Notes: generated by a model from the letters alone, not told the origin. DNA of 64,000 nt from Linepithema humile (GCF_040581485.1 NC_090133.1:29600139-29664138), one strand, 5' to 3'. Numbered from the stretch's first letter, positions 37,619-48,999 are shown. Translations and numbers: made by a program.

Positions 37619-38607
37619 TTTTAAGAGCCACCATCCGTTGCAAGAAATCGAAAGAATTTCATACACTTTTTCTCCACCATAGCATTTTTTCATATGCGAC
37701 TTATATAATCAGGAATTGTCGAATGACACTCACAGCTGTAATTGTTTACACATCAAGAACTACTGCAACGCTGACATAAGTATCTGCGGAATTCAATGAT
37801 CGCGTTCGATCGATGTTCTCCACTACGATCTTTTCGTCTCAGACGCTTTGCTTGCTAATTACAGTATAAAAACAAGCAGAAACAGTCAGCAATTTATGTA
37901 TACTTCTCGTCTGCCGCCAATTAGGTCTTAAATAGTTTTTTCTCATTGAGGAAATATTATATTATTCATCGCTTTAGCTATACTTTCGTTCCACAGTATG
38001 CAAATCATCATAGTATACGTAACTTACTATAATGGCGGTTTGATTCGGTTCGACTCGACTTGGTTCGGCTCGGTTCGGGTCGGCTCACGACGTGTTTCGT
38101 CTCAACTTGATTGATACTAATTAATACTTTAGAGCTCGCAACAATGTTACTTTCAAATGTAATAATAACATTACTTAATATTATCGTTTTTTTTGCAAAT
38201 AATGTAATAAAGATGACCGTTAAGTGTTAATATATACTTTGCATTCTCGTTCTTTTAGTTTTCACAAATATAATTTCAGTCTATGATAATCGCACTAACA
38301 ACATCGGGATATGTATGCAATACCTGCAATATCTGCATACCGATTTGGATACCAATCGTCGCGCTTATCGCGACGCAATTTTAAATGCACTTCGATTTTA
38401 TATGCCTTAATAGAAATTGTTTTCCCTCCACTTGAATAGAATACTATGTATAATAATTTACACCTTTCGAAAACTTCGTTACATTTATGATTGTCGCGAT
38501 TTAAATTTTATATATCATATGCATTGATCATGTACAACCGACAGAGCGTGACTGCAAATCGCAATGGCTAACGAAAGCGTTCCAGCGACATCTGTAGCAG
38601 GATTCTA
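37619..38607. other. LPGAT1 upstream region
   Basis: Expected to hold the LPGAT1 5' UTR and promoter. A GGTTCG-rich, low-complexity patch lies at 38045-38095. No gene is recognisable. Confidence 0.4.
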
Positions 38608-38695
38608 TAACCTTAACGATGCCGTTATGGTATCATTGCGCAGGTTTTTTGTATCATGTAATAGCTGCGCAACGTTACCATAATGACATCGTTAA
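38608..38695. mobile_element. Small inverted repeat split by the piggyBac-like insertion
   Basis: CCTTAACGATGCCGTTATGG... at the left is mirrored by ...CCATAATGACATCGTTAA at the right. The right terminus is exactly where the next element is inserted; its last base (G) resumes at 39494. Confidence 0.6.
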
Positions 38696-39489
38696 AGCCC
38701 GCGGCACACGGTACTATTTTCTCTGCTGGATTGCTAACTAGATGTGCGTACTTGCTATCGTGTGGGCAGCAGTCAGTGTTCCGATTAGGGACCGGTTTGT
38801 TTGCGCATGTGCGGCCATACGGCGTCAGTAAAGTGTCTCGTACATATAAAAAGAGGCACCGTTACCCAGCTTCATTTAAAGTAATAAAAATTTTTTTAAT
38901 GTATTAAAAAATAAAATATATATGCATATATATATATATGTACAAAAATACATTATATATATATAATTTAATTATTTTATAAATTTTAATTATAATAAAT
39001 AAAAAAGCCTTACCTTATTTCTATTTTCCTAACCTTATTCTGTCAAAAGTCCCGCGTAAAGTCCTGCACACGACGTGTGTCGGCACTGCATTTCCATCGC
39101 CGCGCAAGCGCAAAGCCACATATACGCTAAGCAACCGGTCCCTCTAATCGGAACACTGGCAACAGTGCTGGCAGTGCTACTGGCCATATTGTTGACTTGG
39201 CTTCAGACGATGTGGGCTTCCGTACTGGCTAAGCAAACTGAAGTAAACATGGAGCAGGCCATTAACCTAACCTAACCTAACTAATGAGGTTGTGTCGTGA
39301 TTGGCTCTTGCAATGAGCCAGCACAGAACCACGCAAGAAAAATAGCATCTGTTCTATCATGGAAATCCAGCATATCAGTCAGTTGCGTGACCAGTAGACA
39401 CACAATTTCCAGTCTAGCAGACAGCAAGATTGCCAGCACAAGCGCATGTAAGCAATCCAGCAGAGAAAATAGTACCGTGTGCCGCGGGA
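38696..39489. mobile_element. PiggyBac-like non-autonomous element with TTAA duplication
   Basis: About 38 bp of perfect terminal inverted repeat: CCCGCGGCACACGGTACTAT... and its inverse. TTAA directly borders both sides (38692-38695 and 39490-39493), the piggyBac target. There is one extra base at the left terminus. The interior contains subterminal GGACCGGTT / AACCGGTCC inverted motifs and three CCTAA units, but no transposase. Confidence 0.7.
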
Positions 39490-39713
39490 TTAAGATTACA
39501 GAATACCGCTACTGGCAAAGGACATGAGAAAACTATATCCTGTGGTAACTCAAGTCAGTTCGTAAATGGTGATAGCAGTATCAAAGTCCTGCGTGTAGGG
39601 TAGATTTTATTTACACGAAACACTCTTCCAAATATTGTATACCAGCCGTTCGATTCTATAACACAAGAATAGAGTCCCAAGTGCTCTGTGTGGTGGTCCA
39701 TATAATGTCAGTG

Positions 39714-40147
39714 CAGAGTCGGATTTAAAGAAGTGGAGGCCTCGGAGTGGCTGAATCAGTGGGGATCGTTAATTCGTAAAAGATCAAAATCATTGAAAAC
39801 TTATTTGATGATGACCGCGATGTGCATTTTGGATGCCAGAGTTTCGCAAACATTGTAGTTTGCATCATTAAATATATCTTAAATATTTGTTGTAATAATA
39901 TTTAAGATATATTTAATGATGCAAACTACAATGTTTGCGAAACTCTGGCATCCAAAATGCACATCGCGGTCATCACCCGGAAACTAATGGCATATATTTA
40001 AGAAATATTTGATACATTTCCAATACATATATCAAATATGCATATATATTTTTTAACCAAATTTTCTTTTTAATCGAGCTTTGTTTGTGGGAGCCCCCAA
40101 TTTGTGAAGGCCCTTGGGCGGTCTGTTCGCCCACCCTTCCGGCACTG
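39714..40147. mobile_element. hAT-like non-autonomous element with 8-bp duplication
   Basis: Begins CAGAGTCGGATTT and ends TTCCGGCACTG (inverted CAG-G-CGGA ends). TGTCAGTG is duplicated at 39706-39713 and 40148-40155. The 8-bp duplication and CAG...CTG ends fit hAT. Inside is the hairpin listed next. Confidence 0.7.
39809..39975. repeat. Near-perfect 167-bp hairpin
   Basis: Arms of about 78 bp (TGATGACCGCGATGTGCATT... through ...TTAAATATATCTTAAATAT) are exact reverse complements around a 6-10 bp loop. The near-perfect arms imply a young or actively corrected fold-back, within the hAT-like element. Confidence 0.85.
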
Positions 40148-40205
40148 TGTCAGTGTAAAAGTATGGTAAAAGTAAGAATAAATAATTTATTTCAGAGTGA
40201 TAGAA

Positions 40206-40315
40206 CATAATCGGTGTTGGTTTCCTGACTGTGAAACTAAATTTAGTGAGGGACTTATTATTAAGGGTTTCCCCAAATGGAGTGGAAAGAAAATTGTGGT
40301 TTGAAGTTTAGCCAA
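40206..40315 (+). pseudogene. Remnant of a THAP domain
   Basis: Translation gives RCWFPDCETKF...IKGFPKW: the C-x4-C zinc pair, then the G-F-P-K turn. A one-base slip in an A run precedes what would be the conserved LWFE segment, and a stop follows. The acceptor-like ATTTATTTCAG at about 40185 suggests it was a second exon. Adjacent to the hAT-like element. Confidence 0.5.
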
Positions 40316-40961
40316 ATAATGGAGGATTCACACTGCGTCCGACGTACGACGTCTGATATCCACCAATCACAGCTCTATTTTCTTCCGTTGTTTTTGTTTC
40401 ACCTTTTCTTGTTTCCTCATGTCCCATGAAGCGGAATGTAGACGGAGGCGGAATATTCGATATGATATAAAATAAATATTTGTATGTTATTTGCAATATT
40501 TTTTAGGCAAAAAGTGACGTTATGTAAATATAATAACATGAAATATAATATATAATAAAATAGTAAAAATAAAATGTATTTTTTGACATGTAATTTTAAA
40601 CACCTACATACAATTATTTTATGATTGACTGAAACCTGATTTTGCAACTGTTTTATTGCTCCATGGGGAATGCATCGCGGAAGTGGAATCCTTTGATAAA
40701 TCTGTGATTGGTTCCGTTATAGTTCCGCTTCCGTTCTGTTTCGTCTCTATCGCCTCGTGCGCCGTCGGCCTTAAATATCACGGCGCATTCCAGTCTATAG
40801 AGAGTTCAGTGATTGTGGCAATAGTTCCTCAAATATAAATAGATGGCATAACAAACATCTTTTTTTAGCTTACTACGTGAACTGTGCGTATTGCAACTAT
40901 CAGCTGTTACTCTCGTTTTATCTTTGCTAAATAGGACAAATAGTTCATATTGTTGAAAAAA
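40316..40961. other. Upstream region of fumarate hydratase
   Basis: Contains loosely inverted CCAATCACAG motifs (about 40361 and 40705) that may be a degraded MITE, and presumably the fumarase promoter and 5' UTR. No coding pattern seen. Confidence 0.4.
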
Positions 40962-43526
40962 ATGACGTTGAATATACTCAAGTTCCGCGTTTGTAATCAT
41001 GGCTTGCGCCAATTGAAAGAGTTGTCAATATCCTCGACACTAAGATTATATTTATCTTCTTCAACAGTTGCAATGAGCACCCAGGTACAACGATCGATTT
41101 TTAATTTAAAAAAAATTCAAATGTGTATTACGTCATATTTTTGTTTATTATATATAAAATTGCATTACAACAGTCATCAATTTATTGCTGCTATTACAAA
41201 AGATTGATAATTTCAGGGCACTTTCTTTAGGTTTTCTAATGTTTATTTCATAAAACATTGTGTCTCAGTTTTTATATAATTGGGATTTACGTAACATTCT
41301 GTTTTCTCTTATTTTTTTCTCTTCTTTTTTTTCTATTATTCCAGCTATTGATATTTTTTTTTTTTATTACATTTTTTATTACATTAAATTGTTTCACATT
41401 ATGTACATCTCTTTGAAATCTTACACATACATATGTGATTGTATTTGTTTGTATATAAGTGTTACCCACACATCTTTTCTTACTTATCACTTTCTGCATT
41501 TTGCTGATTTGTCCAATCTTTCATTTCAATAGATTGTTAGTTGCATCCAACATTTTGCATAATCCTAATAATGGTATGGATGTATTTTAATTTTATACAA
41601 AATATTATATCAACATATTATATTTTAATGTTATCAATTTTAAAAACTTTATTTTATCTGCAGGAGAATGAATGTAAAGGTTATAGAATTGAAAGAGATA
41701 CATTTGGAGAACTTAAAGTTCCAACTGACAAGTATTATGGTGCTCAAACTCTCAGATCAGTAATGAATTTTCCTATTGGTGATACATTTGAACGTATGCC
41801 TGTAAGAAATATAATAGTGCTATAAATTTATTAAATATATATATTATTTCTGCTTTATCTTTCGAAACTTAAAGTAATTATAGACTATTTTTACAGTACA
41901 GAGTAATAGTTGCTATGGGCATAATAAAAAAAGCTGCTGCTGCAGCAAATACAGAACTTGGTGTTCTGGATCCAAAAATTGCTGATGCCATTAGTAAAGC
42001 TGCAGATGATGTAATATGTGGAAAATTATATAATGATCATTTTCCCTTAGTTATTTGGCAGACTGGATCTGGCACGCAAACTAATATGAATACCAATGAG
42101 GTAAAATTTTATATTCATTTTAATGCATATATCAATTATGTAATTACAATAATTGTCATTAATAGAATTTATTAAAAATACTTAGGTTATTTCTAATCGT
42201 GCAATCGAGATACTTGGTGGTGAACTCGGCTCAAAAAAACCTGTGCATCCAAATGATCACGTCAACATGTCGCAGAGTAGTAATGATACATTTCCGTCAG
42301 CTATGCACATAGCTGTTGCCTTAGAGATCCATAAAGTCTTATTGCCAGGTTTGGAACAATTGCATAAAGCATTACAAGAAAAAGCAGAAGAATGGAAAGA
42401 TATTATTAAAATTGGTAGAACGCATATGCAAGACGCTGTTCCGCTAACGTTGGGCCAAGAATTTTCAGGTATTTTTAAGTCATTTTAGATAATTTTAAAA
42501 TATTGTACAGACTAAGATATGTGTGTATTAATATAATTTCACAGGATATGCCACACAACTGGAGTATGGTATTAAAAGAGTGAAGGATACACTCCCAAGA
42601 TTGTATCAATTAGCTCTTGGTGGTACAGCAGTCGGAACTGGGTTGAATACCCGAAAAAATTTTGCAGAAAAAGTAGCTGCAAAAATCGCCCAACTCACCG
42701 AGTTACCGTTTGTTACTGCGCCAAATAAATTTGAAGCTTTAGCTACGCATGATGCGATTGTCGAGGTACATGGTGCTTTAAATACGGTGGCTGTCTCTGT
42801 TATGAAGGTACACACACAATTGTTATATTTTCAAAAATGCATGTCTTATTCCATCACTGTAATAATATCGTTTGTATATAATTTGTGTAGATTGCAAATG
42901 ACATTAGATTCCTTGGAAGTGGACCTAGATGTGGTTTAGGAGAATTATCTTTACCAGAAAATGAACCTGGAAGTTCTATTATGCCTGGAAAAGTAAATCC
43001 TACACAGTGTGAAGCGATTACTATGGTGTGTTGCCAAGTAATGGGTAATCATGTGGCGATAAGTATTGGTGGCAGTAATGGTCATTTTGAACTCAACGTT
43101 TTTAAACCGGTTATCGTTGCCAATGCTTTGAGATCCGCAAGACTATTGGGTGATGCTTGCTCCGCGTTCACCAAAAATTGTGTAGTAGGCATTATTCCAA
43201 ATGTTGACAATATAAACAAAAAGATGAATGAAAGTCTGATGCTTGTAACGGCACTGAATACACATATCGGTTACGATAAGGTATCTACATTGTTTCTTTA
43301 AAACAACTGTGTAAAAGTAAAATTTCTTTGTAGGTCTGCATGTATAAAAATTATTAATATTTATGTACAATAATTTTGCCAATTGCGTTTTTTATAGGCT
43401 GCTGCGATTGCTAAACAAGCACATAAAGAAAACCTCACACTAAAAGAATCTGCCTTGAAAAATGGAATAACGGAGGAACAATTTAATCAGTGGGTTAAAC
43501 CTGAACAAATGCTTGGTCCAAAATAA
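40962..43526 (+). CDS. FH: Fumarate hydratase (fumarase, class II)
   Basis: Interconverts fumarate and L-malate in the TCA cycle; the class II enzyme is a homotetramer. Exons: 40962-41084, 41664-41801, 41897-42100, 42186-42468, 42545-42807, 42891-43280, 43398-43526; phases join to 509 residues (human FH is 510). Exon 1 codes a 41-residue presequence rich in basic and hydroxylated residues and free of D. The mature part starts near YRIERDTFGELKVP. Active-site blocks are visible: SGTQTNMN, the NDHVNMSQSSND loop (179-189), IGRTHMQDA and the fumarate lyase signature GSSIMPGKVN (364-373). A second in-frame ATG (codon 38, 41073) just before the mature region could start a cytosolic form. A TTG 12 bases upstream is not needed. 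No frame damage. Confidence 0.96.
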
Positions 43527-44545
43527 CTTGTATACAAAAAGATATTTAATGAAAACATACTGTTCCGTTTGTGTACTTATAATACACAATAATGAAAAAT
43601 ATTAACATTTCTTTTATGTAATGCAAAGTTTATTAATCTCATATTATTTAACAAATTGAAATACACATGTTCTTTGAATTTTTGATAATTTATCAAAAAC
43701 CGCTGCAAATCTGTAATTTGGTTGTGCGTATTACTTATTAATAAACACATTAAAATTTTATTAGTCAGCAATATATGTTTAATAATTACTATTCATAATA
43801 GTTTTGATTTTATAAATTTAATTATGCTATATCTTAGTAATCATAAAGTTTAGATACCACAGAGATGTTCATTTTTTTGTGTGTTGATTGATATATTGAA
43901 TTGGAATACTTGTATCTCCCGAAATATTACCTTTTCTTTTAAACCATCCTTGGCATCGATCATGTCATTTTTTCCTAGGAGAGGAAGCGTGAAAGATGAC
44001 AACTTTTATGTGAATTATTTGACAATTCTATTCGTATCGCTGAATGCTACCAATGTTAGATAACGTCACGTAATAAAAAAACTTGCGGCGATAGTGAAAA
44101 GGCATTTCAACGCCAAACTACAAATTTAGTATATTATAATATATTTCAAAATATCTTAATATCACTAAAATGATTAATTTATTTATAGATTAAATGATGT
44201 AACTTTCAGAACATATAATAAGTGAGTGAATCTTATAGCTTCTCTCAGAGAAATTAGTCTACAATTCTTTTGTCAATATTAGATTTTATAAAAGAAATGA
44301 TAAGTTGTACAAACTATGAAATTTAAATTTTTTATTATCATTAATACACACTATGTAAAACTTACAAATTTAAATTTTTTGTCATAAATGCCATATAAAA
44401 TCCTTACAAATGTTTGGTTGTGAAACTCATACAAAAGTATTGGATCCACAAAAAAAATTAGACTAAAGAAGCAAATATTTATCAAATACTATAATATACT
44501 ATAATATTATAAATATCTATATGTGCATTTATGTATCCATTACTG
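43527..44545. other. Intergenic region between fumarase and the Artemis-like gene
   Basis: Tail-to-tail 3' ends of two convergent genes, AT-rich. Apart from the MITE fragment at 43952-44045 I see nothing. Confidence 0.5.
43952..44045. mobile_element. Half copy of the CATCGATCATGT MITE
   Basis: GGCATCGATCATGTCATTTTTTCCTAGGAG... through TGACAATTCTATTCG matches one arm and the centre of 6291-6434; the other arm is gone. Confidence 0.65.
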
Positions 44546-45742
44546 TCAAGAGTAGTTTTTATTAACTTTGTGAAAGTAATGCTTAATCCACTGTTTATTT
44601 GTAACTTCGACTTGTTCAAGGATTTGCAATGTATAGTTTTCACAATTTTGCACCACATTCTTTTCTTTTCCAATTTTGCTTTGAATTTCATTTAGCAAAG
44701 AATATATTTTACGTTCAAAACCTGGTGGACATACACAAGGATGTATTTTCTCTGGCTTGAAATATAATATAAACTTCTTAAGTTCATCAAAAGAAGCATG
44801 AGTGGAAAAACAAACATTATATGTCCTTTCTCTAGCATTATTCCACTCTTCTATCACACTCGCATCTTTTTTCTCCCACTGTAATACAGATGGTACAATA
44901 AATAGGATATTCTCCTCAGGAATACTGCGACATTTCAAACCCGAACGCTCATTTTTATTAGTACAAGCATGAATGCGTGTTTGTGGATCATTTGTAACGT
45001 AACGTGCCAAATGTGGGATACTATAATAATTCTCAGAAACAAAATCTTTAATATGAATACATTCATTCAACGCTTTCGATAGTTCTATATAGATAGATTC
45101 GTATCCGTACAAAGCAGGACATTCTAGAACAACAATATTCTTGGAGTTATCTTTTAGCCATTTTGTAGTAACTTTACATATCGCTCTGATACTTTCTTTC
45201 CTAGATGGTAAAAAGGTATAATTAGGATCCAAGAATGTTGTGTCTAAATATATTTGTGCAAGTTTCCTTGGAAATTCATTGAAGTTTCTCTGGAAATGTA
45301 ACGGTACTATATCTTTATAAGATCTTGGGTCAAGTCTAAAATCTCCAGTATATAGTATTAATTTATCAGTTTTTTCAAAGAGAAACATTACAGAGCCAGG
45401 ACAATGGCCAGCAGAAATACACGTTACGTAAAGAACATCAACATTATCGTTTTTATTCATATCGCTTTTATATTCTAAAAGTTCTTTTTTGTCAATATCA
45501 ATATGCTTTACACAGGTGTCTGTGTAACGATACTTAGCTTGTAAAAAAGTTTTACTAATTTCGCTACAATAAAGATATCTGTTACATTGTTGTAAATGTT
45601 TAAAAAATTGATTGGTCAAACCTTGCATATGATCAGTATGACAATGACTAAGGAAATATATAGAGGAATCGCAGTTCTTTTCATTAAATCGATCGACTGA
45701 TATGCCTGGTATCTCTTCGATAAATCCAAGAAACGTTGACAT
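44546..45742 (-). CDS. DCLRE1C: Artemis-like (DCLRE1C) metallo-beta-lactamase/beta-CASP nuclease
   Basis: Nuclease of the SNM1 family; Artemis opens DNA hairpins and trims ends in non-homologous end joining. One uninterrupted exon of 398 residues with an ATG ending at 45742. It starts MSTFLGFIEEIPGISVDRF, close to the Artemis N-terminus. Metal-binding motifs: HCHTDH (33-38), the AGHCPGS histidine (113), TGDFRLD (D134) and D167 in YLDTTF. The beta-CASP part includes IHACTN and the late CFSTHASF histidine. Vertebrate Artemis has about 690 residues; the long regulatory C-terminal tail is absent here. SNM1A/Apollo are alternatives, but the N-terminal and HCPGSVMFLFE matches favour Artemis. Its upstream side abuts the P-like fold-back element (starts 46016). 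Confidence 0.88.
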   Translation of the reverse strand: MSTFLGFIEEIPGISVDRFNEKNCDSSIYFLSHCHTDHMQGLTNQFFKHLQQCNRYLYCSEISKTFLQAKYRYTDTCVKHIDIDKKELLEYKSDMNKNDNVDVLYVTCISAGHCPGSVMFLFEKTDKLILYTGDFRLDPRSYKDIVPLHFQRNFNEFPRKLAQIYLDTTFLDPNYTFLPSRKESIRAICKVTTKWLKDNSKNIVVLECPALYGYESIYIELSKALNECIHIKDFVSENYYSIPHLARYVTNDPQTRIHACTNKNERSGLKCRSIPEENILFIVPSVLQWEKKDASVIEEWNNARERTYNVCFSTHASFDELKKFILYFKPEKIHPCVCPPGFERKIYSLLNEIQSKIGKEKNVVQNCENYTLQILEQVEVTNKQWIKHYFHKVNKNYS

Positions 45743-46015
45743 CTTAATGAAATGCTCCTATAAAGTAATTATACCTGCTTAATAATTTGATATACAATAT
45801 TTTACGTGGATTATTAATCTTGTTGAGTATTATGGGTAAAATTTTTTTACACTGTAAATTTAATACTTTTTTGGGTAGCTTACACATTGGTCTTCGTAAT
45901 TAAAATGCATCCATATTAAATATTCGCAAACATACCTAAATATACTCGAGTTATTTTGGAGAATGCAATTATCATCTGCTGACTAAAGGTACGATTTCAT
46001 GGAGCGTGTTGAATC

Positions 46016-47442
46016 CAGTGATGCGCTGTGTGGGAATAAAGTTGCGTCTGCGCACTAAGCAAATGCTTTGAACCCTCAGTAATTCACCCTCTTCTTTCAC
46101 AATATCAACTGATTTCAATTGTAATTAATTATAATGCACTATAATATGTCGTGTGTCACTAAAAACGCGGGAAAACTATCATATCCCCTATAGTACACCT
46201 AGATACATCTGTGGTAGCACAACACCACCTATAGACAAGGCCTCTCCACTGAAATCATGACGTCATCACTAGTAGGCCATTTATCTGTCAGTTTTCTAAC
46301 GTAACCTTGTGTTTCATGCGACATTAACGTGAATTTTTTAATAGTGTAGTGTGTTTTGATAAGAGTTTTTTGTTGTGGATAGTTGATGAATGCCTGTATT
46401 ATTGAGGTAAGTCATAATTTTATTAATTTACCGAATTATGAACGTATTTAGAAAACTGACCATAATAGGTTAGATTTGGATCATACTTGTTTAACAATAT
46501 ACATAATTAACATTTTTGTAATTGCCGTTACAATTTGGCACACAACATTTGAAAGGCATTGCTATAAAAAAAATACATAATTTCAATAATAAAGAAATTA
46601 TGTATTTCTTTTATAGCAATGCCTTTCAAATGTTGTGTGCCAAATTGTAACGGCAATTACAAAAATGTTAATTATAAACATTACGCATACACTCTCTAAC
46701 ATCCTTTTAAACAATTACACAAAAAGACAAAATGATATTATGAGAAGAAAAACAATGTCAGACTGCAAAAGAATGAAACCATTAACTAAAGCTGTTTTAT
46801 TATTTTATTCAAAGAATTTACTATTATTATATTTAATAAAGTAATTTAAATTACTTTATTGAATAAAATAATAAAACAGCTTTAGTTTATGGTTTCATTC
46901 TTTTGCAGCCTGGCATTGTTTTTCTTCTTATGATATCATTTTGTCTTTTTGTGTAATTCTTTAAAAGGATGTTAGAGAGTGTATGTGTAATTTTTATTAT
47001 TAACATTTTTGTAATTGCCGTTACAATTTGGCACACAACATTTGAAAGGCATTGCTATAAAAGAAATACATAATTTCAATAATAAAGAAGTATGATCCAA
47101 ATCTAACCTATTATGGTCAGTTTTCTAAATACGTTCATAATTCGGTAAATTAATAAAATTATGACTTATCTCAATAATAAAGGCATTCATCAACTATCCA
47201 TAACAAAAAACTCTTATCAAAACACACTACACTATTAAAAAATTCACGTTAATGTCGCATGAAACACAAGGTTACGTTAGAAAACTGACAAATAAATGGC
47301 CTACTAGTGATGACGTCATGATTTCAGTGGAGAGGCCTCTATAGATGGTGTTGGGTAGCAGCCGACGTCTAGCTGTGACGTCAGCTTACGCATGCGCACG
47401 GAGGTTCCGTACGAGAAAAAATCCCACGACAGCGCATCACTG
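46016..47442. mobile_element. Fold-back element with THAP start, 8-bp duplication, P/hAT-like
   Basis: Begins CAGTGATGCGCTG and ends CAGCGCATCACTG. GTTGAATC is duplicated at 46008-46015 and 47443-47450. Large arms (about 46240-46500 and 47089-47346) are near-exact inverse copies. Between them a THAP-encoding segment occurs three times: antisense (46505-46592), sense (46594-46680) and antisense (47002-47088); a further A/T-rich segment is also mirrored (46680-46843 / 46845-47000). The 8-bp duplication with a THAP N-terminus points to the P superfamily; the CAG...CTG ends alone would suit hAT. Confidence 0.75.
46619..46699 (+). pseudogene. THAP N-terminus fragment inside the fold-back element
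   Basis: ATG-started 26-codon frame MPFKCCVPNCNGNYKN... with the C-x4-C zinc pair and the typical NY following it, then a stop. Lacks the remaining zinc ligands. Its reverse copies flank it on both sides. Confidence 0.6.
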
Positions 47443-47450
47443 GTTGAATC

Positions 47451-47752
47451 CAGATTTTTCTCCCACTCTGCTGATATTATGACGAGAGTGGGGCTGAACG
47501 CAATGCAGATTTTAGGCCATCACACACAAAATGACATTGGTTGCGTTCCGTTTTGCGCATAGCACGCATCGTTCGCATCGCTAATGCTTAGCGTATTGGC
47601 TGCGTTTCGTTTCATTATGCGCATGATACATGCTTTGAAACGGAACGATATTGAACGCATTAGAAGTGGAAAATCAAAATGGATTCCACAATAAATTGCG
47701 CTATCAATGTGACAATGTTTTTAATTGATGAAATGAGTGACAGTAATAGTAG
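47451..47752. other. Interval holding the start of a broken open frame
   Basis: GCGT/CGCA-rich sequence with inverted CGTTCCGTTT motifs. An ATG at 47679 opens MDSTINCAINVTMFLIDE..., acidic and Ser/Asn-rich. It runs straight into the MITE at 47753, which truncates it. Possibly the N-terminus of a transposon protein; not identified. Confidence 0.35.
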
Positions 47753-48182
47753 TGGGTGTTTACGATAATTCAAGTTCGAGTTAGTTTCACTAGGACCGAC
47801 AATGAGATATACATAACCATCTAGAACCTTTATGATTCATGACAACTCAACGCTGTCTTGTATTGCTTGAGTTAAATTCATTGAATTTGTTGAGTTTAAT
47901 AAATATAAAATTATATACATATATATATAATTATATCTATTAAAGAGGTATACCAACATACATACCAACATTATTTGTTTCTTTCATAGACTGATTTGCA
48001 GTTAACATTTTTTTATTACAATAAAATTTGCTCTATAAACTCAACAAATTCAATTAATTTAACTCAAGCAATACAAGACAGCGTTGAGTTGTCATAAATC
48101 ATAAAGATTCTAGATGGTTATGTCTATCTCATTTTTCGGTCCTAGTGAAACTAACTCGAACTTGAATTATCGTAAACACCCA
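47753..48182. mobile_element. 430-bp MITE with TGGGTGTTTACG ends, copy 1
   Basis: Terminal inverted repeats of about 175 bp (TGGGTGTTTACGATAATTC...). TAG is duplicated at 47750-47752 and 48183-48185. The centre is AT-rich and non-coding. Confidence 0.85.
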
Positions 48183-48382
48183 TAGAAAACGTTCCGTTTC
48201 ACTCAATGCGCGCATGAACAGCGCTTAGAATTCCCTAGATCCCCACCACCTGCAGCGCATAATACACGCATCAGCTACCTCAAGTTTGAGTTGCAGCAGC
48301 TTATGCGTTCCATGCGATTGCATAATTGCATATGACGATTGATAGCGATATTGTAAAAAGTGTCAAAATAGGAAGAGTCATA

Positions 48383-48525
48383 GGGCTTGTTCGTTTTAGC
48401 TGCACTGGGGCAGCTCTGGGTCTGCTCTAAACAAGATAATACAGGACAAACTATTTATCTGTCCTGTATTATCCTGTGTAGAGCAGACCCAGAGCAGCCC
48501 CAGTGTAGCTAAAACGAACAAACCC
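48383..48525. mobile_element. 143-bp hairpin MITE with ATA duplication
   Basis: GGGCTTGTTCGTTTTAGCTG...AGCTCTGGGTCTGCTCTA and inverse; ATA at 48380-48382 and 48526-48528. The direct repeat GGAAGAGTCAT lies on both sides. Confidence 0.8.
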
Positions 48526-48552
48526 ATAATGGAAGAGTCATTGATGATTCAC

Positions 48553-48980
48553 TGGGTGTTTACGATAATTCAAGTTCGAGTTAGTTTCACTAGGACCGAA
48601 AAATGAGATAGACATAACCATCTAGAATCTTTATGATTTATGACAACTCAACGCTGTCTTGTATTGCTTGAGTTAAATTAATTGAATTTGTTGAGTTTAT
48701 AGAGCAAATTTTATTGTAATAAAAAAATGTTAACTGCAAATCAGTCTATGAAAGAAACAAATAATGTTGGTATGTATGTTGGTATACCTCTTTAATAGAT
48801 ATAATTATATATATATGTATATAATTATATTTATTAAACTGAACAAATTCAATGAATTTAACTCAAGCAATACAAGACAGCGTTGAGTTGTCATGAATCA
48901 TAAAGGTTCTAGATGGTTATGTATATCTCATTGTCGGTCCTAGTGAAACTAACTCGAACTTGAATTATCGTAAACACCCA
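48553..48980. mobile_element. TGGGTGTTTACG MITE, copy 2 (opposite orientation)
   Basis: Near-identical to 47753-48182 but reverse-complemented, as shown by the asymmetric centre. No target duplication is visible (CAC left, GTA right), so the pair may stem from rearrangement rather than two insertions. Confidence 0.8.
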
Positions 48981-48999
48981 GTATCTCGTATCACTATAA

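Noticed and set aside
39264..39282. Telomere-like CCTAA units
   Set aside because: Only three units, inside a piggyBac-like element; too short for a telomeric array.
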